Shown piece after piece: positions 10,145 to 20,354 of a stretch of DNA of 64,000 nucleotides. The stretch comes from Epithemia pelagica (Eukaryota; Bacillariophyta; Bacillariophyceae; Surirellales; Surirellaceae), in the NCBI GenBank assembly GCA_946965045.2, contig OX337230.1:620001-684000 (forward strand). The letters are read 5' to 3'. Position 1 is the first letter of the stretch, and the number at the start of each line of letters is the position of its first letter. Position numbers and translations under genes: made by a program. The notes beneath the pieces are model-generated. The model saw only the letters and a list, made by a program, of their open reading frames with translations, had not been told where the DNA came from and did not search any database.

Positions 10145-11481
10145 ATGGTCGTGTTGTTTGGCGTGTGCGGTCCAGAACAGGTCTTGATCGAGGTTCCACT
10201 GCCGCTTCCACCACGACTCAAAGGCATTCCAGTCTCCTCCAATGGTCGTGGGCAATTTGCGTCGGGACAAGCCATGGACGTGCAATTGCTGCAACAAGTC
10301 GTTGGTCGATTCGGCTTGATGAACGCGCACAATATGGGACCACTGCGGTCCCAACAAGTTGTGCGTGATATAGTCGGCCAAATCGTGTTGATAGGGACCA
10401 AAGTGATGCGGTGGAAATACGACATGCCACACGACACTGCGAATGGGCAGGGCCGTGTAAATCAATTCCAAGGCAAACGAGACCAAGCCTGGGGTCGTCG
10501 GTGCCTCCCGAAAAATGGACATGAGGACAAAGCCATGGGTTTGCGAAATGGGATTTTGAAAGGCCACAATGTGATAAAAGTACCAATGCCATTTCAATTT
10601 GCAAGAGCGAAACTGGGGAAAGGAATGCGCTGGTTTGTAATGAGACGAATCGGTCACCATGACAGTGCGTCCCTGCGAATCCTTGGGCAAAATCTTGGCC
10701 ACGCCGGTCCGAAAGACATCCATGTCCATGGCATTAAAGGCACTTTGTCGTTGAGGAGGAGGATGGTCGTCCGGAGGATGCTGGTCATTTGGACCATCCG
10801 CAGTTCCGGGTGCATAATCGTCCAATGGCACCAAGGAAATGGAAAGAGGCAAGTAAAACGGATCGTCACAAGATGGGGGAGGTCTCCACTCCTCGGTTTC
10901 TTGCAACGAGGCTGTGGATGGCTCCTGCGACAAGAAACTAGAAGGATGTGGTGTGTCGCGTCCGTAGAAGTAGTAGCAATGTCATCGAGAGAAAACAAGT
11001 GTCGTCGCATCTTCCAATACTTGGCCAATCGTTGACAGGCCCGTTCCATATGGCCATCTTCCACGGCCACAAATCGATCCCAGGGCGTTTCCTGTGCCAC
11101 CAAGTGGGGCACAACGTGCAAGGCATGCATCAAATCGGCCTTGTCGGACGGGTCGACCACGGCATGGTGCAAGGCGGTTTGAAATTCTTGCGACTGCCAC
11201 CACGGCACAAAGGACGGATTGTTGTTGTCAATGTTAGTGTTATTATTATTGTTGTGGTCATGGCCGTGGGTTTCCTTGTTGTTGGACAAGAAAGGCGTTG
11301 GGAAAGTGGTGGTTGCTTGTGTTGAATTGGCAGTAGCTGCTGCTCCATTCACTCCATCCTCCTCCATGGCGGCTGTCTCATCGTTGCACGTCACGACCGC
11401 GGCCGGTTTTCGATCATCATTATCCTCATCATTCGCTGCGGCAGACCTTGGTTCTGGTGGTGGTTGGTCTTGCATTGTCAA
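9839..11481 (-). CDS. CRAL-TRIO domain protein with basic leucine-zipper-like tail (frame change inside)
   Basis: Two reading frames make one protein of about 545 residues. The upstream frame (from 11481 to about 10940) is low-complexity, then has a CRAL-TRIO N-terminal helix region (ERACQRLAKYW-RRHLF). The downstream frame (about 10950 to 9839) carries the lipid-binding domain: ILPKDSQGRTVMVTD, the FREAPTTPG and IYTALPIRS strands, and the closing LPTTIGGDW. After it comes a basic segment (RRSSQRRREQ) and a heptad-like helix (QTCMELQTRNATLQATRAQL) resembling a bZIP without the invariant Asn. The frames must switch between about 10984 and 10870, but no GT-AG intron fits well there. A sequencing indel, real frameshift or unusual intron are all possible. 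CRAL-TRIO proteins bind small lipophilic molecules; the tail could give dimerisation or DNA contact. Confidence 0.7.
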
Positions 11482-12500
11482 TCTCGTCGTGTCCTTGTTC
11501 TTGTTGTGGTGGTGGCGGTTGGCTCGGTGGAGACAGGATGATGGATGATGGGTCCACCCATTCTCTCACGACAGAAGATCCGGTGCTTTTGGAGGAGGAG
11601 CTTCCTGGTGGTTCCTTTCCATTCTGGAATGGTATAATCTTACATCATCATCATTCTTCTTCTTGGTAGGATGATTTCATCTCTCCTTCCCCATTCATTG
11701 ATCTTTAGAAAAAATGAATGCGTGGAAAATGACGTCATCTCAGCGATCCAAACGCGATCCAGTTGGTCGCGTTTGATACCAGCCCGCGCCCAAACGCGCG
11801 GGCCCATCCAAAACATCCGCAAGCCCTGCTCTCCATATCGGCACGAAAATGGGAGGGAAGGTTTCGTCCCCATCCCATTGTCATCGTTCCAACAACACAT
11901 CTTTCTCGGTGGTTGTCAAACAAACCGATTGTGTGTCCAATCATCTCTTCGTTATCACTCCCTTGCTCTTATCTATTGTTGTCCTCTCTAGAAACTGTCG
12001 GTGTTCCTGCTTCTATAAGGTTTGTTTCGTGAATCTCCCTCCCATTTGGCTCTTCTCTATACATCGAGAGAGAAAAAAGAGGTGCCCCACAGCAAACACT
12101 ATCATCGTCTTTCCCACTCCCAGCAGCACGCACGGTTCGTGTGGGTGGCCCTCTTTCTTTTGGAGTGCGTGTATACGAGCCTTTTTGCGGACGGCAGGTT
12201 TCATTCCAACGTGGTGTATCATACGATCGACTCGAAACCAGCACCTTTTTTTTTCCTCGCTCAAGACCCGTTCGAGTCCTTTGAGAATCCCCTGCAACGG
12301 ATTGCTCGTTTGGACCAGACACGCACACACACACAAGACGAACGTTCCAGTCAATTTGGTCGACCAAGCATTTTAGAACGACGCTGTTCTGGATTCTGGA
12401 ACGTGTTGCAGTTCCCAACAGGGCACCCTTTTGACCACACCACACAAGTGGTTTGGACGACAACAACAACGACGACGACAAGTCCACTCTTGATACCAGT
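11482..12500. other. Divergent intergenic region
   Basis: About 1 kb between the CRAL-TRIO gene and the RAD18-like gene, which point apart. Apart from the motif cluster at 11730-11798 I see only low-complexity runs. The CRAL-TRIO 5' untranslated region and any upstream exon would lie in the first part. Confidence 0.5.
11730..11798. promoter_or_regulatory. Motif cluster: CRE palindrome plus three CAAACGCG elements
   Basis: A perfect TGACGTCA (CRE-type bZIP palindrome) lies at 11730-11737. CAAACGCG follows at 11749-11756, its reverse complement CGCGTTTG at 11768-11775 and CAAACGCG again at 11791-11798. The cluster lies in the divergent spacer, about 250 bp from one start and 700 bp from the other. 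The regulatory role is inferred from position and symmetry only. Confidence 0.45.
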
Positions 12501-14486
12501 ATGTATACTCGAACCGAGTTGCCGATTGCCGGCACGGACGATGTCCCTGACAATGATTGGTTGTCCTTCTTGTCATCCTGCACGACAACGACAGGAACAA
12601 CAACAACCATAACTCCTCCACCGCTGTCGTCTTTGCAACGCGCCTTGCACGACATGGAAGAAAGTTTGCGATGTACCATTTGTCGCGATCTCTTTACCAT
12701 TCCCGTCAGTGTCCGTCCCTGCCATCATTCCTTTTGCAGTGAATGCATTCGCAAATGCTTGGCCGAATACCAACGCACGCGCTTTTCGCAAAAATCCGCC
12801 TGTCCGCTCTGTCGAACGCCCCTGCTCGTGGGTGGCGGCAAGGATGTCTCCAAATGCCTGACCGCCAATCATGCCCTCGAAGACACGATTCGACACTATC
12901 GACGGGTTCGACCCTTGTTGCGACACACATTGGCCGTATCGGCCGCCACCACAACAGTAGTAGCAGCGGCAGCAACCACAACGGACGAGGCCAATCAGGA
13001 TCCTTCCGCTGACACGAAACGCAAGGCGGCAGCAGCACCCAACGATTCGACCACCACCACAGCGACCTCCACCACCACCCAGAATGACACCGTGGAGGAC
13101 CCGAATTCCTCCGATTCGGCGGCTGCTCCTACGAATACCTTGCAACGCCGCCGCACGTACATGTACAGTCATTACAAGAAGCGCAAACAATTGCAAGACT
13201 TGTGTCGGGCCGAAGGCTTGAGCACGGCCGGCACCGACGTTCAACTCCGCGACCGCCATGCCGCCTTTTGTCTCAAGGTCAATGCCGAATGCGACAGTCG
13301 GCGGCCGCGCACCCTTGACGAACTCCGCCGGGAATTCAATCGACACGAACACGCCAAGCAAACTCAATCCATGCAATGGGAACACGAGTCGACCGAATCC
13401 ATGATGCGAACCTTGTATGAAACGCGCAAACAAGCGGGGTCGACCCAGGATGGCGGTACATCGACCAAGACAACAACGCGAATCACGACGGGCAATGCCC
13501 AAATGGATCACACCATGAACCAAAATTTTGCCGCCATGATTCAACAACTGCGGGCGGCGAAACAAAAAAACAAAAAGCAACAACAACAACAACCCAAACC
13601 ACAGGAAACGAGCGAGGGGAACTCGAAATCATCCTCCCCCAATGAGGAGGAGGACGGGAACGAATCCTCCACCAAAAGTCCGACAGTGGCCGCAGTGCCA
13701 TTGAAACCGGACAAACCGAGCAACCACGAGGCACTCGAACCAAGATCCGAAAAGGGGATGACTGCGGACCCGGTGGAGGGAAAACTCGACGTGAGCAAGG
13801 CACAAAACGAGGACGAGGAAGATGATGATGATTATAGTGACACGGATGCATCCGAAATTCAAAGACTGGAACAGGAAGTAGAGGGTTTCCCCGACATGTT
13901 TGCCGAATTTAGGTTGGACGAATTGAAACAAGCCAAGAAGGAGCGACGAGAAGAACGCCGACGATTGCGCCTCGCGGGCCAATCCATGACGACAACCACT
14001 ACTCCGATTGGTTCCAAGAGGAGTACAGTGCCATTGTCCTCCACATCGTCGTTGCCCGTGGCGGTCGTGACTGGTTCCTGTCAGAAATCCACGTCGGCCG
14101 ATCGCAAACACGCACGATCTTACGAAACCAGTGCCGATCGACCCGAACCCATGGCTGCCTTGGAGAACGACGACGAGTCGGTCCAAGTCGTTCAACCTCC
14201 ACCACGCGAAACAGCCGCCACCACGACGACCTTGGAGTCCTTTTTCCCCAACAAACGCCGTCGCACATCCAAGAGCAGTAGTCATTCTTCCAAGAACAGC
14301 CGCAAATCGTCGAATGCTGGCCCTTGGACGTGTCCCTCGTGTACCTATCGCAATGACAAGCCCCTCTACCTGTCGGCCACGGCCAAGTGTGAAATGTGTG
14401 AACGTCGCCGACCGCCACCTCCCATTGTGGCTCCTGCTCCTGCTTCTGTCACCAGTACTACGACCGCCACGTCGATCCATCAGTAA
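12501..14486 (+). CDS. RAD18-like RING/SAP E3 ubiquitin ligase
   Basis: 661 residues from the ATG at 12501. An alternative TTG 48 bp upstream is not a likely eukaryotic start. A C3HC4 RING lies at about residues 58-104 (CTIC-PCHHSFCSECI-CPLC). It is followed by NHALEDTIRHYRRVRPLL, then a SAP-type helix-loop-helix at about 218-252 (YKKRKQLQDLCRAEGLSTAG), and near the C-terminus a RanBP2-type zinc finger at about 608-634 (W-x-C-x2-C then C-x2-C). RING followed by SAP is the RAD18 layout. RAD18 with an E2 monoubiquitinates PCNA at stalled forks, so a nuclear role in DNA damage tolerance is the best inference. The region at 360-560 is acidic and low-complexity. RAD18's own zinc finger is not evident and the RanBP2 finger is unusual, so this could also be a lineage-specific relative. 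Confidence 0.75.
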   Translation: MYTRTELPIAGTDDVPDNDWLSFLSSCTTTTGTTTTITPPPLSSLQRALHDMEESLRCTICRDLFTIPVSVRPCHHSFCSECIRKCLAEYQRTRFSQKSACPLCRTPLLVGGGKDVSKCLTANHALEDTIRHYRRVRPLLRHTLAVSAATTTVVAAAATTTDEANQDPSADTKRKAAAAPNDSTTTTATSTTTQNDTVEDPNSSDSAAAPTNTLQRRRTYMYSHYKKRKQLQDLCRAEGLSTAGTDVQLRDRHAAFCLKVNAECDSRRPRTLDELRREFNRHEHAKQTQSMQWEHESTESMMRTLYETRKQAGSTQDGGTSTKTTTRITTGNAQMDHTMNQNFAAMIQQLRAAKQKNKKQQQQQPKPQETSEGNSKSSSPNEEEDGNESSTKSPTVAAVPLKPDKPSNHEALEPRSEKGMTADPVEGKLDVSKAQNEDEEDDDDYSDTDASEIQRLEQEVEGFPDMFAEFRLDELKQAKKERREERRRLRLAGQSMTTTTTPIGSKRSTVPLSSTSSLPVAVVTGSCQKSTSADRKHARSYETSADRPEPMAALENDDESVQVVQPPPRETAATTTTLESFFPNKRRRTSKSSSHSSKNSRKSSNAGPWTCPSCTYRNDKPLYLSATAKCEMCERRRPPPPIVAPAPASVTSTTTATSIHQ

Positions 14487-15019
14487 CAACAAGAGAGCCA
14501 TGCCAAAAAGCAAGGTTCCCAGTTGGTGTCACGGCATGTGTGGACCACAAAGCAACGCCAATGCGATCACGGAAGAACTGGGTGGACGAACCATGTGTGA
14601 TGGATGAACGGCCGGGCAGGAATGGATTCATCGCCATACCAAAAGCTCCGACTGGGGCCTTTGGACGACGAATTGTTTTGCAGTTGAGTCCAATGACCTG
14701 ATGATTCTAGACACTCGCATGGTGCTACGAGGTCTGAGCTCAAAGGTTGATCCCTTGGTGATTCCATATACTTTAAGAGTCTGTGGACCGATAAAAAAGC
14801 TCTGAAAAAGCATAGTCGGTCAACCCTACTTTAGATGGCTGATATATTTTGTGTCTCAGTTGAAGAGACAGTAGCATAAGGGGAGAAAGTTTCTGTACAA
14901 GCACCAGTTTGCGTGCCCATATTCTGTGTAGAATAAGATCGTATACATCAAGGAACTACAACCGTTCACCGTGGATCTCATCACGTGCTCTCTTGGAGTC
15001 CTCCAAAAGACTCTCTCTC
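14487..15019. other. Convergent intergenic spacer
   Basis: About 530 bp between the RAD18-like gene and the J-domain protein, which end towards each other. I see nothing in it beyond A/T-rich untranslated-like DNA. Confidence 0.5.
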
Positions 15020-16156
15020 TCAGTCACTGGTCAAGACCGCGTACGCATTGTTGAGTGCTTGCATATGTTCTTCGGCTTTTTCCTTGGTGGTTCCATCATC
15101 GAAATCCTCGGCTCGGAATCGATCGGGATGGTATTGAAGGGCCTTGCGTCGATAGACACGTTTGATTTCGGCCGCACTGGCGTGGATATCCACACCCAAG
15201 GTATCCGCCGCCTCTTGTCGCTTGCCTTGCCGCATGGAACGCCACTGACGATCCCACTGAGAATTGTCCTCGTCGTCATAATCATCATCATCACTGTCAT
15301 TGCTATAAAAATAATTGAAATCGTCATCATCATCGTCGTCTCCGAATGAATGACTCGCCCCAAAGTGATAGTGACTCCCCGGATTGTTGAAAAATGCCGA
15401 GATTCGGCATCGGAGGCATTGACAGCCATATCTGTGATGGGCACCACCACCACCGCCGCCGCCGAAAAAGTCATAGTCATCGGCAAAGTAGCCACGGTAA
15501 AACTTTTCATAGGCTCGTTGCTCATCGTAGTATCGTTCCTGTCGTTGTTGTTTCCGGCGCTCTTCCCATGCTTTTTTGTAGGCTTGATAGGCCTTTTTCT
15601 GGGCGTCGTATTCTTCCTGTTCTTGTCGTCGATATTCTTCATAACGACGTCGAGCCTCGGCTTCCTGTGCCTTGAAATAGGCTTCTGCCTCTTTTTGACG
15701 TTCTTCCTCTCGCGTCCGCGCGGCCATGAGACTTTGCAACACGATACGAGGGGATTGGGCCTTGGTCAATTGGACCATTTCGGATTTGTAAACATCCACC
15801 TCCAAGGTCTGGCCTTGATAAAAGTTTTCCACGGTAATACAAGCGACGCGTTCACTCTGCCACTGATGCTGGCGGGAAACCTGTTTGTGATTGTGCTGTC
15901 GTCGGAGGGGTTCCAAGTTCCCCGGTGCAAACAAGACACACGACACATTGTGGCCCCGTTTCGTATCCAATCCAACCATAAACTTGCCCTTGCTGGAATC
16001 CCAATATCGAATGGTTCCGGTTCGATCGTTCAGATCTTGTTGTTTGTCTACCAATCCTTTGACCACGACTCGATTCGACAATCGATCGGATTGGTCATGG
16101 TTGTTTTGGGTGGCGTCTCCATCTGTTTCGTCGTCGTCTTGTTGTTGTTCTTCCAT
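15020..16156 (-). CDS. J-domain (DnaJ-like) co-chaperone with C-terminal J domain
   Basis: 378 residues from the ATG at 16156. The N-terminal 110 residues resemble a small beta domain (NDRTGTIRYW, KFMVGLDTKRG). A long charged coiled coil rich in Glu/Arg/Tyr (about residues 140-220), a Gly run and an acidic Asp run follow. The J domain sits at the very end (about 312-378) and contains the HPD tripeptide in ALQYHPDRFR, the part that stimulates Hsp70 ATPase. The frame stays open upstream of this ATG to the TAA at 16238-16240 and reads like protein there (ACATAYQELFP), just after an acceptor-like AATGCTCACAG. The true start may therefore lie in an earlier exon (see findings). Confidence 0.75.
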   Translation of the reverse strand: MEEQQQDDDETDGDATQNNHDQSDRLSNRVVVKGLVDKQQDLNDRTGTIRYWDSSKGKFMVGLDTKRGHNVSCVLFAPGNLEPLRRQHNHKQVSRQHQWQSERVACITVENFYQGQTLEVDVYKSEMVQLTKAQSPRIVLQSLMAARTREEERQKEAEAYFKAQEAEARRRYEEYRRQEQEEYDAQKKAYQAYKKAWEERRKQQRQERYYDEQRAYEKFYRGYFADDYDFFGGGGGGGAHHRYGCQCLRCRISAFFNNPGSHYHFGASHSFGDDDDDDDFNYFYSNDSDDDDYDDEDNSQWDRQWRSMRQGKRQEAADTLGVDIHASAAEIKRVYRRKALQYHPDRFRAEDFDDGTTKEKAEEHMQALNNAYAVLTSD

Positions 16157-16237
16157 TGGAAAGAGCTCCTGATACGCCGTGGCGCAGGCCGGACGGAGCT
16201 TGGCTTGAGCATCCTTGTCGTTCCGTACCTGTGAGCA

Positions 16238-19200
16238 TTAATGGTGCACACGGACAAACTCGGCCACACAAAACTCCACGACGAGAGGAACAGTCTGTTC
16301 CTGCTGGGCAATGACCGTCTCCCATAATTTGGCACGTTCCCCCTGCAACCGTTCTTGTTCTTGGACAAACTTTTGATACCGCGCTCGTTTCAATTCCTTT
16401 CGTGACACATGCGTCGATCGTCGCGAGTCAGTGCCTTGTTCATTCCCATTTTCATTGTCGTCATGGTCTGGAATGGCAGTATCCTTTGCTTTCGTGTCCA
16501 AATGCCTTGGATCTTGTGGTGGTGGTGGTGTGGATTCTGGGAGTGTCTCGTTTGCTGCTTCTGCAGCCTCGGCAGTTTCTTTGGCTTCTCGTTCCTTTTT
16601 TCGTCGTTCCTTTTTGGCAGCTTTTCGTTGTGCCTTGTACAATTCTCGCTCTTGTTCTGTCATGACGGTGGGCGCTGGATCCTCCTCTCCTCTATTATTT
16701 GGTTGTTGGTCCAACGAAGAAGGAGGAGTAGATGGGGGACCATCAGGAGCCCTTGGGACCTTTGGTTGTACTTTCCCAGAAGGATCCGGTCGTCCACGAA
16801 TGATGGTTGTATCAGAAGTTTCGTTGTAGCTCTTCTTTTTCTTTTGTTCTGGTGCGACAACGTTTGTGGTGGACGGACCACGGTTCTTCTTTTGGGTGTG
16901 ATGGACCGGCGAGACCATGGGTGGTACGTTTAAATGGTTCCCAACGTGATGATCCTGAGTAACAGTCGTCCGGGAAGTCGTGAGACGGCCGGCAAGTTGC
17001 CCTTTATGGAAAGAAGGATGGATGCCTTCTTTGTGCCTCTTGGTTGTTTGGGTCCCCTGGAAACTAATGATGGAATGGGAGGGTCCTTTGCAAAGGTTTC
17101 TGTAGTTGTCGTTGTTGTGGGGAAGGAACTTGCAGACAGTTCGGTGTGATGGCAACTACTTATTATTGTGGAGGACAACTCTCCTTCTGCCTTGGTTGGC
17201 ACCGATAATGATGATTGTGTCCTGGGGGAGACCGTCGGCAAGTTGCCCTTTACGGAGCGGAGGAGGGATGCATTCTGGGTGTCTCTCGGTCGTTTGGGTT
17301 CCCTGGAACCTGGCTCCGTCGTTGGCAAACCAATGGGTGGTACCTTGGAATGGTTCACAACGTGATGATCCTGAGTCACAGTCGTCCTGAAAGACGACGA
17401 GACTGCCGCCACCGGCAAGTTGCCCTTTATGGAACGGAGGATGGATGCGTTCTTTGCGCCTCTTGGTGGTTGTTTGGGTCCCCTGGAAACGGATGGAATA
17501 GGAGGGTCCTTATTCGCAATGGTTTCTGTTGTTCTTGTCTTTGTGGGGAAGGAACTTGCAGACGGTTCGGTGGGATGGCAACTTATTATTGTGGAGGACA
17601 ACGCTCCTTCTTCCTCCACTGAAACTGCTTGTGTGGTAGTTGTGGGAGGATGACGAAAGAGACAGGATGGATTTTGACAATGGCTTCCATACCGACACTT
17701 TTTCTTGTGCCTCTGGATACGAGTGTTGTTGTTCATGGTCTTCGCTTCCTGGTTCTGGTTCGTGTCCTGCTGCTGCTGGACCGTGTCGGCGGGTGGTGTT
17801 TGATACGACGACGACACGGAAGGACCAGAAGAAGAAGAAGAAGAGGGAGCAGAGGAGGACGAGGAAGAAGACGACGAAACGGGAACTGCTTTGGGGGCAC
17901 CTATTTCGTTCTTTTGCCGCGACTCTTTCAAAGACGACGACGGACCACCGTGGGTTTTCGGATTGCTTGTTGTTGGTGTCTCTTTTTCGTTTGAAAGAGA
18001 ATGACTGGTTGTGGGTCGCACATCCGGAGGCAGTGTACTGGGAGACGACGAGCCCTTGGCAACCATTGGTACGGATAAATCTTGTTTGTGGTGGTTGTGG
18101 TGTGGCGGTCTTTCGGGGATTGGTTTCCGGGTGGACGATCCAGCCGCAGTCGAGTCGTCGTCATGATTATCATCCACAGAGGAGGAGGAGGAGGAGGCCG
18201 ACGGTGGATAATGGGCCATCGTCGCCGACCCCGCAGTGGTTCCGGTGGCCCCCGTCGACCCTCCGACATGTCCTCCTCCTTTTTCTTGCACCAACAAGTG
18301 TGCGGCTGGATGACGAAAGGGACACGATGGATTGCGACACTTTGTTCCATACCAACACTTTTTGACAAACTTGTTGCCATTGTTGTTTGCATGGTTTGTT
18401 GTTTCATTCGTTTCCTTGTTGGGTTGTTGTTGGACCGACACTTGGTTTGTTTGCTGGTCCTTGGTGTTGGATTGGAGGCTCGGTTCCGGTGGGTCGTTCT
18501 GCGACACTGGCGAATCATCGGGAGCTCGAAACTGCCGACTGATGGCGGTTGATGGTCGAGTCTTTTCTTTCTCCGCGAATGTTGGTATGAGCGGATCGGT
18601 CCTGCTGGTATCGTCACTGGCAGTATGATTCTCGTCGTCGTCGGGACCAGGGCTGTCTCGGATCGCTGGCTGGGTGCAAGACTGCTGTTTCCGGGTGTTG
18701 GTCCGGCTGCTGGTTGGTCGTCGTTTCTTTCCAGGAGGAGTGCCCTTGGTTTTGTTGTCGTTGTTGTTCTTGTTGTTCTGGTCGTGGGAGTCGATGCTGC
18801 AGGGCTGTGACTGGTGTGGTTTCTGGGAGGTTGCTGCTTTGGAAAGATTCTTCTTGTTGTCGTTGGATCCCTTTGGTTTTGTCTGGTTGTGTTTGTTGTT
18901 GTGGTGGTGGTGGATGTGTTTGTGGTTGGTTGGACTGATGGCCGAGTTTGTTTCGTGGTCATTTGGCAACAATGGCAATCCTTTTGGCGTTTGCGGAGCC
19001 GACGACGACGATTGGTCGTTGTGCCGTTTGGAAGGCGGGTCCGAACTCATGTGTAGTTGTTGTTGTTGTTTCGGTGAGGATTCTCGAGACGTCTCATGGT
19101 TCTGCTGGCCCAAAAGGTTCTCCTGTTCCAGGTCCTGTCGTGTCGTCGTCGTAGTAGTAGTATCCGTGTCATGGTTCGTGTTGAGAGGATGCCCAAATTT

Positions 19201-19362
19201 ACAATGGGGTCGATTGGGACAAGACGAATCGTATCGACAGAGTCTTGTGGCGGGTGGTTTGCGGCGTCCTGGTCCTGGTCGTCGTCGTCGTCCTTGGTGC
19301 AACGACGAGGCGGCGGAGGGTGGTGGCTGCTGCTCCTGCGCCGACGACTCTGTCAATGTCAT
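16238..19362 (-). CDS. CCCH zinc-finger protein with internal tandem repeats, interrupted by a frameshift
   Basis: Two frames belong together. The first runs from the ATG at 19362 (an upstream in-frame ATG at 19524 would add a hydrophobic leader unlikely for this protein) to a stop at 16930; the second continues from about 16975 to 16238. Three CCCH fingers of the C-x5-C-x4/5-C-x3-H type are visible: near 19190-19240 (CRYDSSC), 18300-18355 (CWYGTKC) and 17645-17700 (CRYGSHC). Between and after them lie long Ser/Thr/Pro/Gln/Asn-rich stretches and imperfect repeats built around SIKGNLP and RTTVTQDHH. The second frame ends with a basic coiled coil (QRKAAKKERRKKERE). Such fingers usually bind RNA, so mRNA regulation is a reasonable guess. 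Repeat copies at 17340-17420 and 16950-16990 differ by 7 bp, which explains the frame change. Confidence 0.65.
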
Positions 19363-20354
19363 GGTGTGGGCAATATACGCTCTTGAGAATAGAGGACTTT
19401 GGTTCGAATGTGTGTGGGATATCCAACACCACAACAACAACGGGACAACAACCAACACGAGTTTTGAGGGAAATCGAACGAACGAAAGAGAGCGAGAGAA
19501 AACTTGCATCCAAACAACTCTCATCTCGCTCCCTCCTCACGATGAGAGATGAGAAGCGAACTCTATGGAGGCGCGCGGGACCAATCCCGACACTACTGCA
19601 AAGTGTACAAAGAAAGCCGCTCTTTACTTATTGTAGCGTCTGTGACGGGATCATTGTCCAGTCGCCGAAAAGCTATCCCGAACGCGTTACGAATGTGTGG
19701 GTAGTTTTGCCATGCCCCTCTATACTCCTAGGAGTAACTTACTCCTGTCATCGGAGGCCTCTATTACTATTACTCCTAGTCGAATAAAAGAGGAACAAAC
19801 TGCTGTGATTTCTATTACAGCGTCTTCTTTCGGTTGCACTTGTCTCTATCATGGTGCAGGACGAACCTTTGGTCCTTGGTCCGTACCGCGAATGACCAAA
19901 ACGAAGCATCCCGTACGTTCGACAGTCCAACACCCGAAGGGGTTCGGTACTTGCAGTGCTGAGACTGGATGCCACATTCGACTTCTCATCACGCACACAC
20001 ACACAAGTGTATACATAGTTTAGTCTTGTCCGTTTTCGTGCATCTCTCTTATAACCACGGATGCGACGGCCATCCAGCTCCACGAATCGTTCCAGAAACC
20101 ACCACGAGACTGCGAGTTGCCAAACGGCCCGTGGTGATGGTGGTGCTTGGCGTGGGCGACCATTTGTACTAGGTTGGTAGGAGTATGCACCCTGGGATAC
20201 CCGACCCGTCTCACCATATCACCGATACACGACGAGCCGACAGTGACATTGACGTGGATCGACCAAGAGAGATAGTTTCAGGCGGGCACCAAACCTTCAT
20301 CCGCGCAGTGGAAGAAGACTCGGTGCTGCACAGATGGACGAGTAGACCCTTTTT
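19363..20354. other. Intergenic region with a TACTCCTAGGAGTA palindrome
   Basis: Upstream DNA of the zinc-finger gene and downstream DNA of the GT92 gene. A perfect 14-bp palindrome TACTCCTAGGAGTA is at 19723-19736, followed by related half-sites (TTACTCCT, TTACTCCTAG) up to about 19780. No coding frame is convincing. Confidence 0.5.

Noticed and set aside
10145-11035. Plus-strand frame of 296 codons
   Set aside because: Antisense to the CRAL-TRIO gene, whose domain motifs are on the minus strand.
18674-19552. Plus-strand frames rich in Cys, Trp and Val
   Set aside because: Shadow of the zinc-finger gene's Thr/Asn/Gln/His repeats; no family features.
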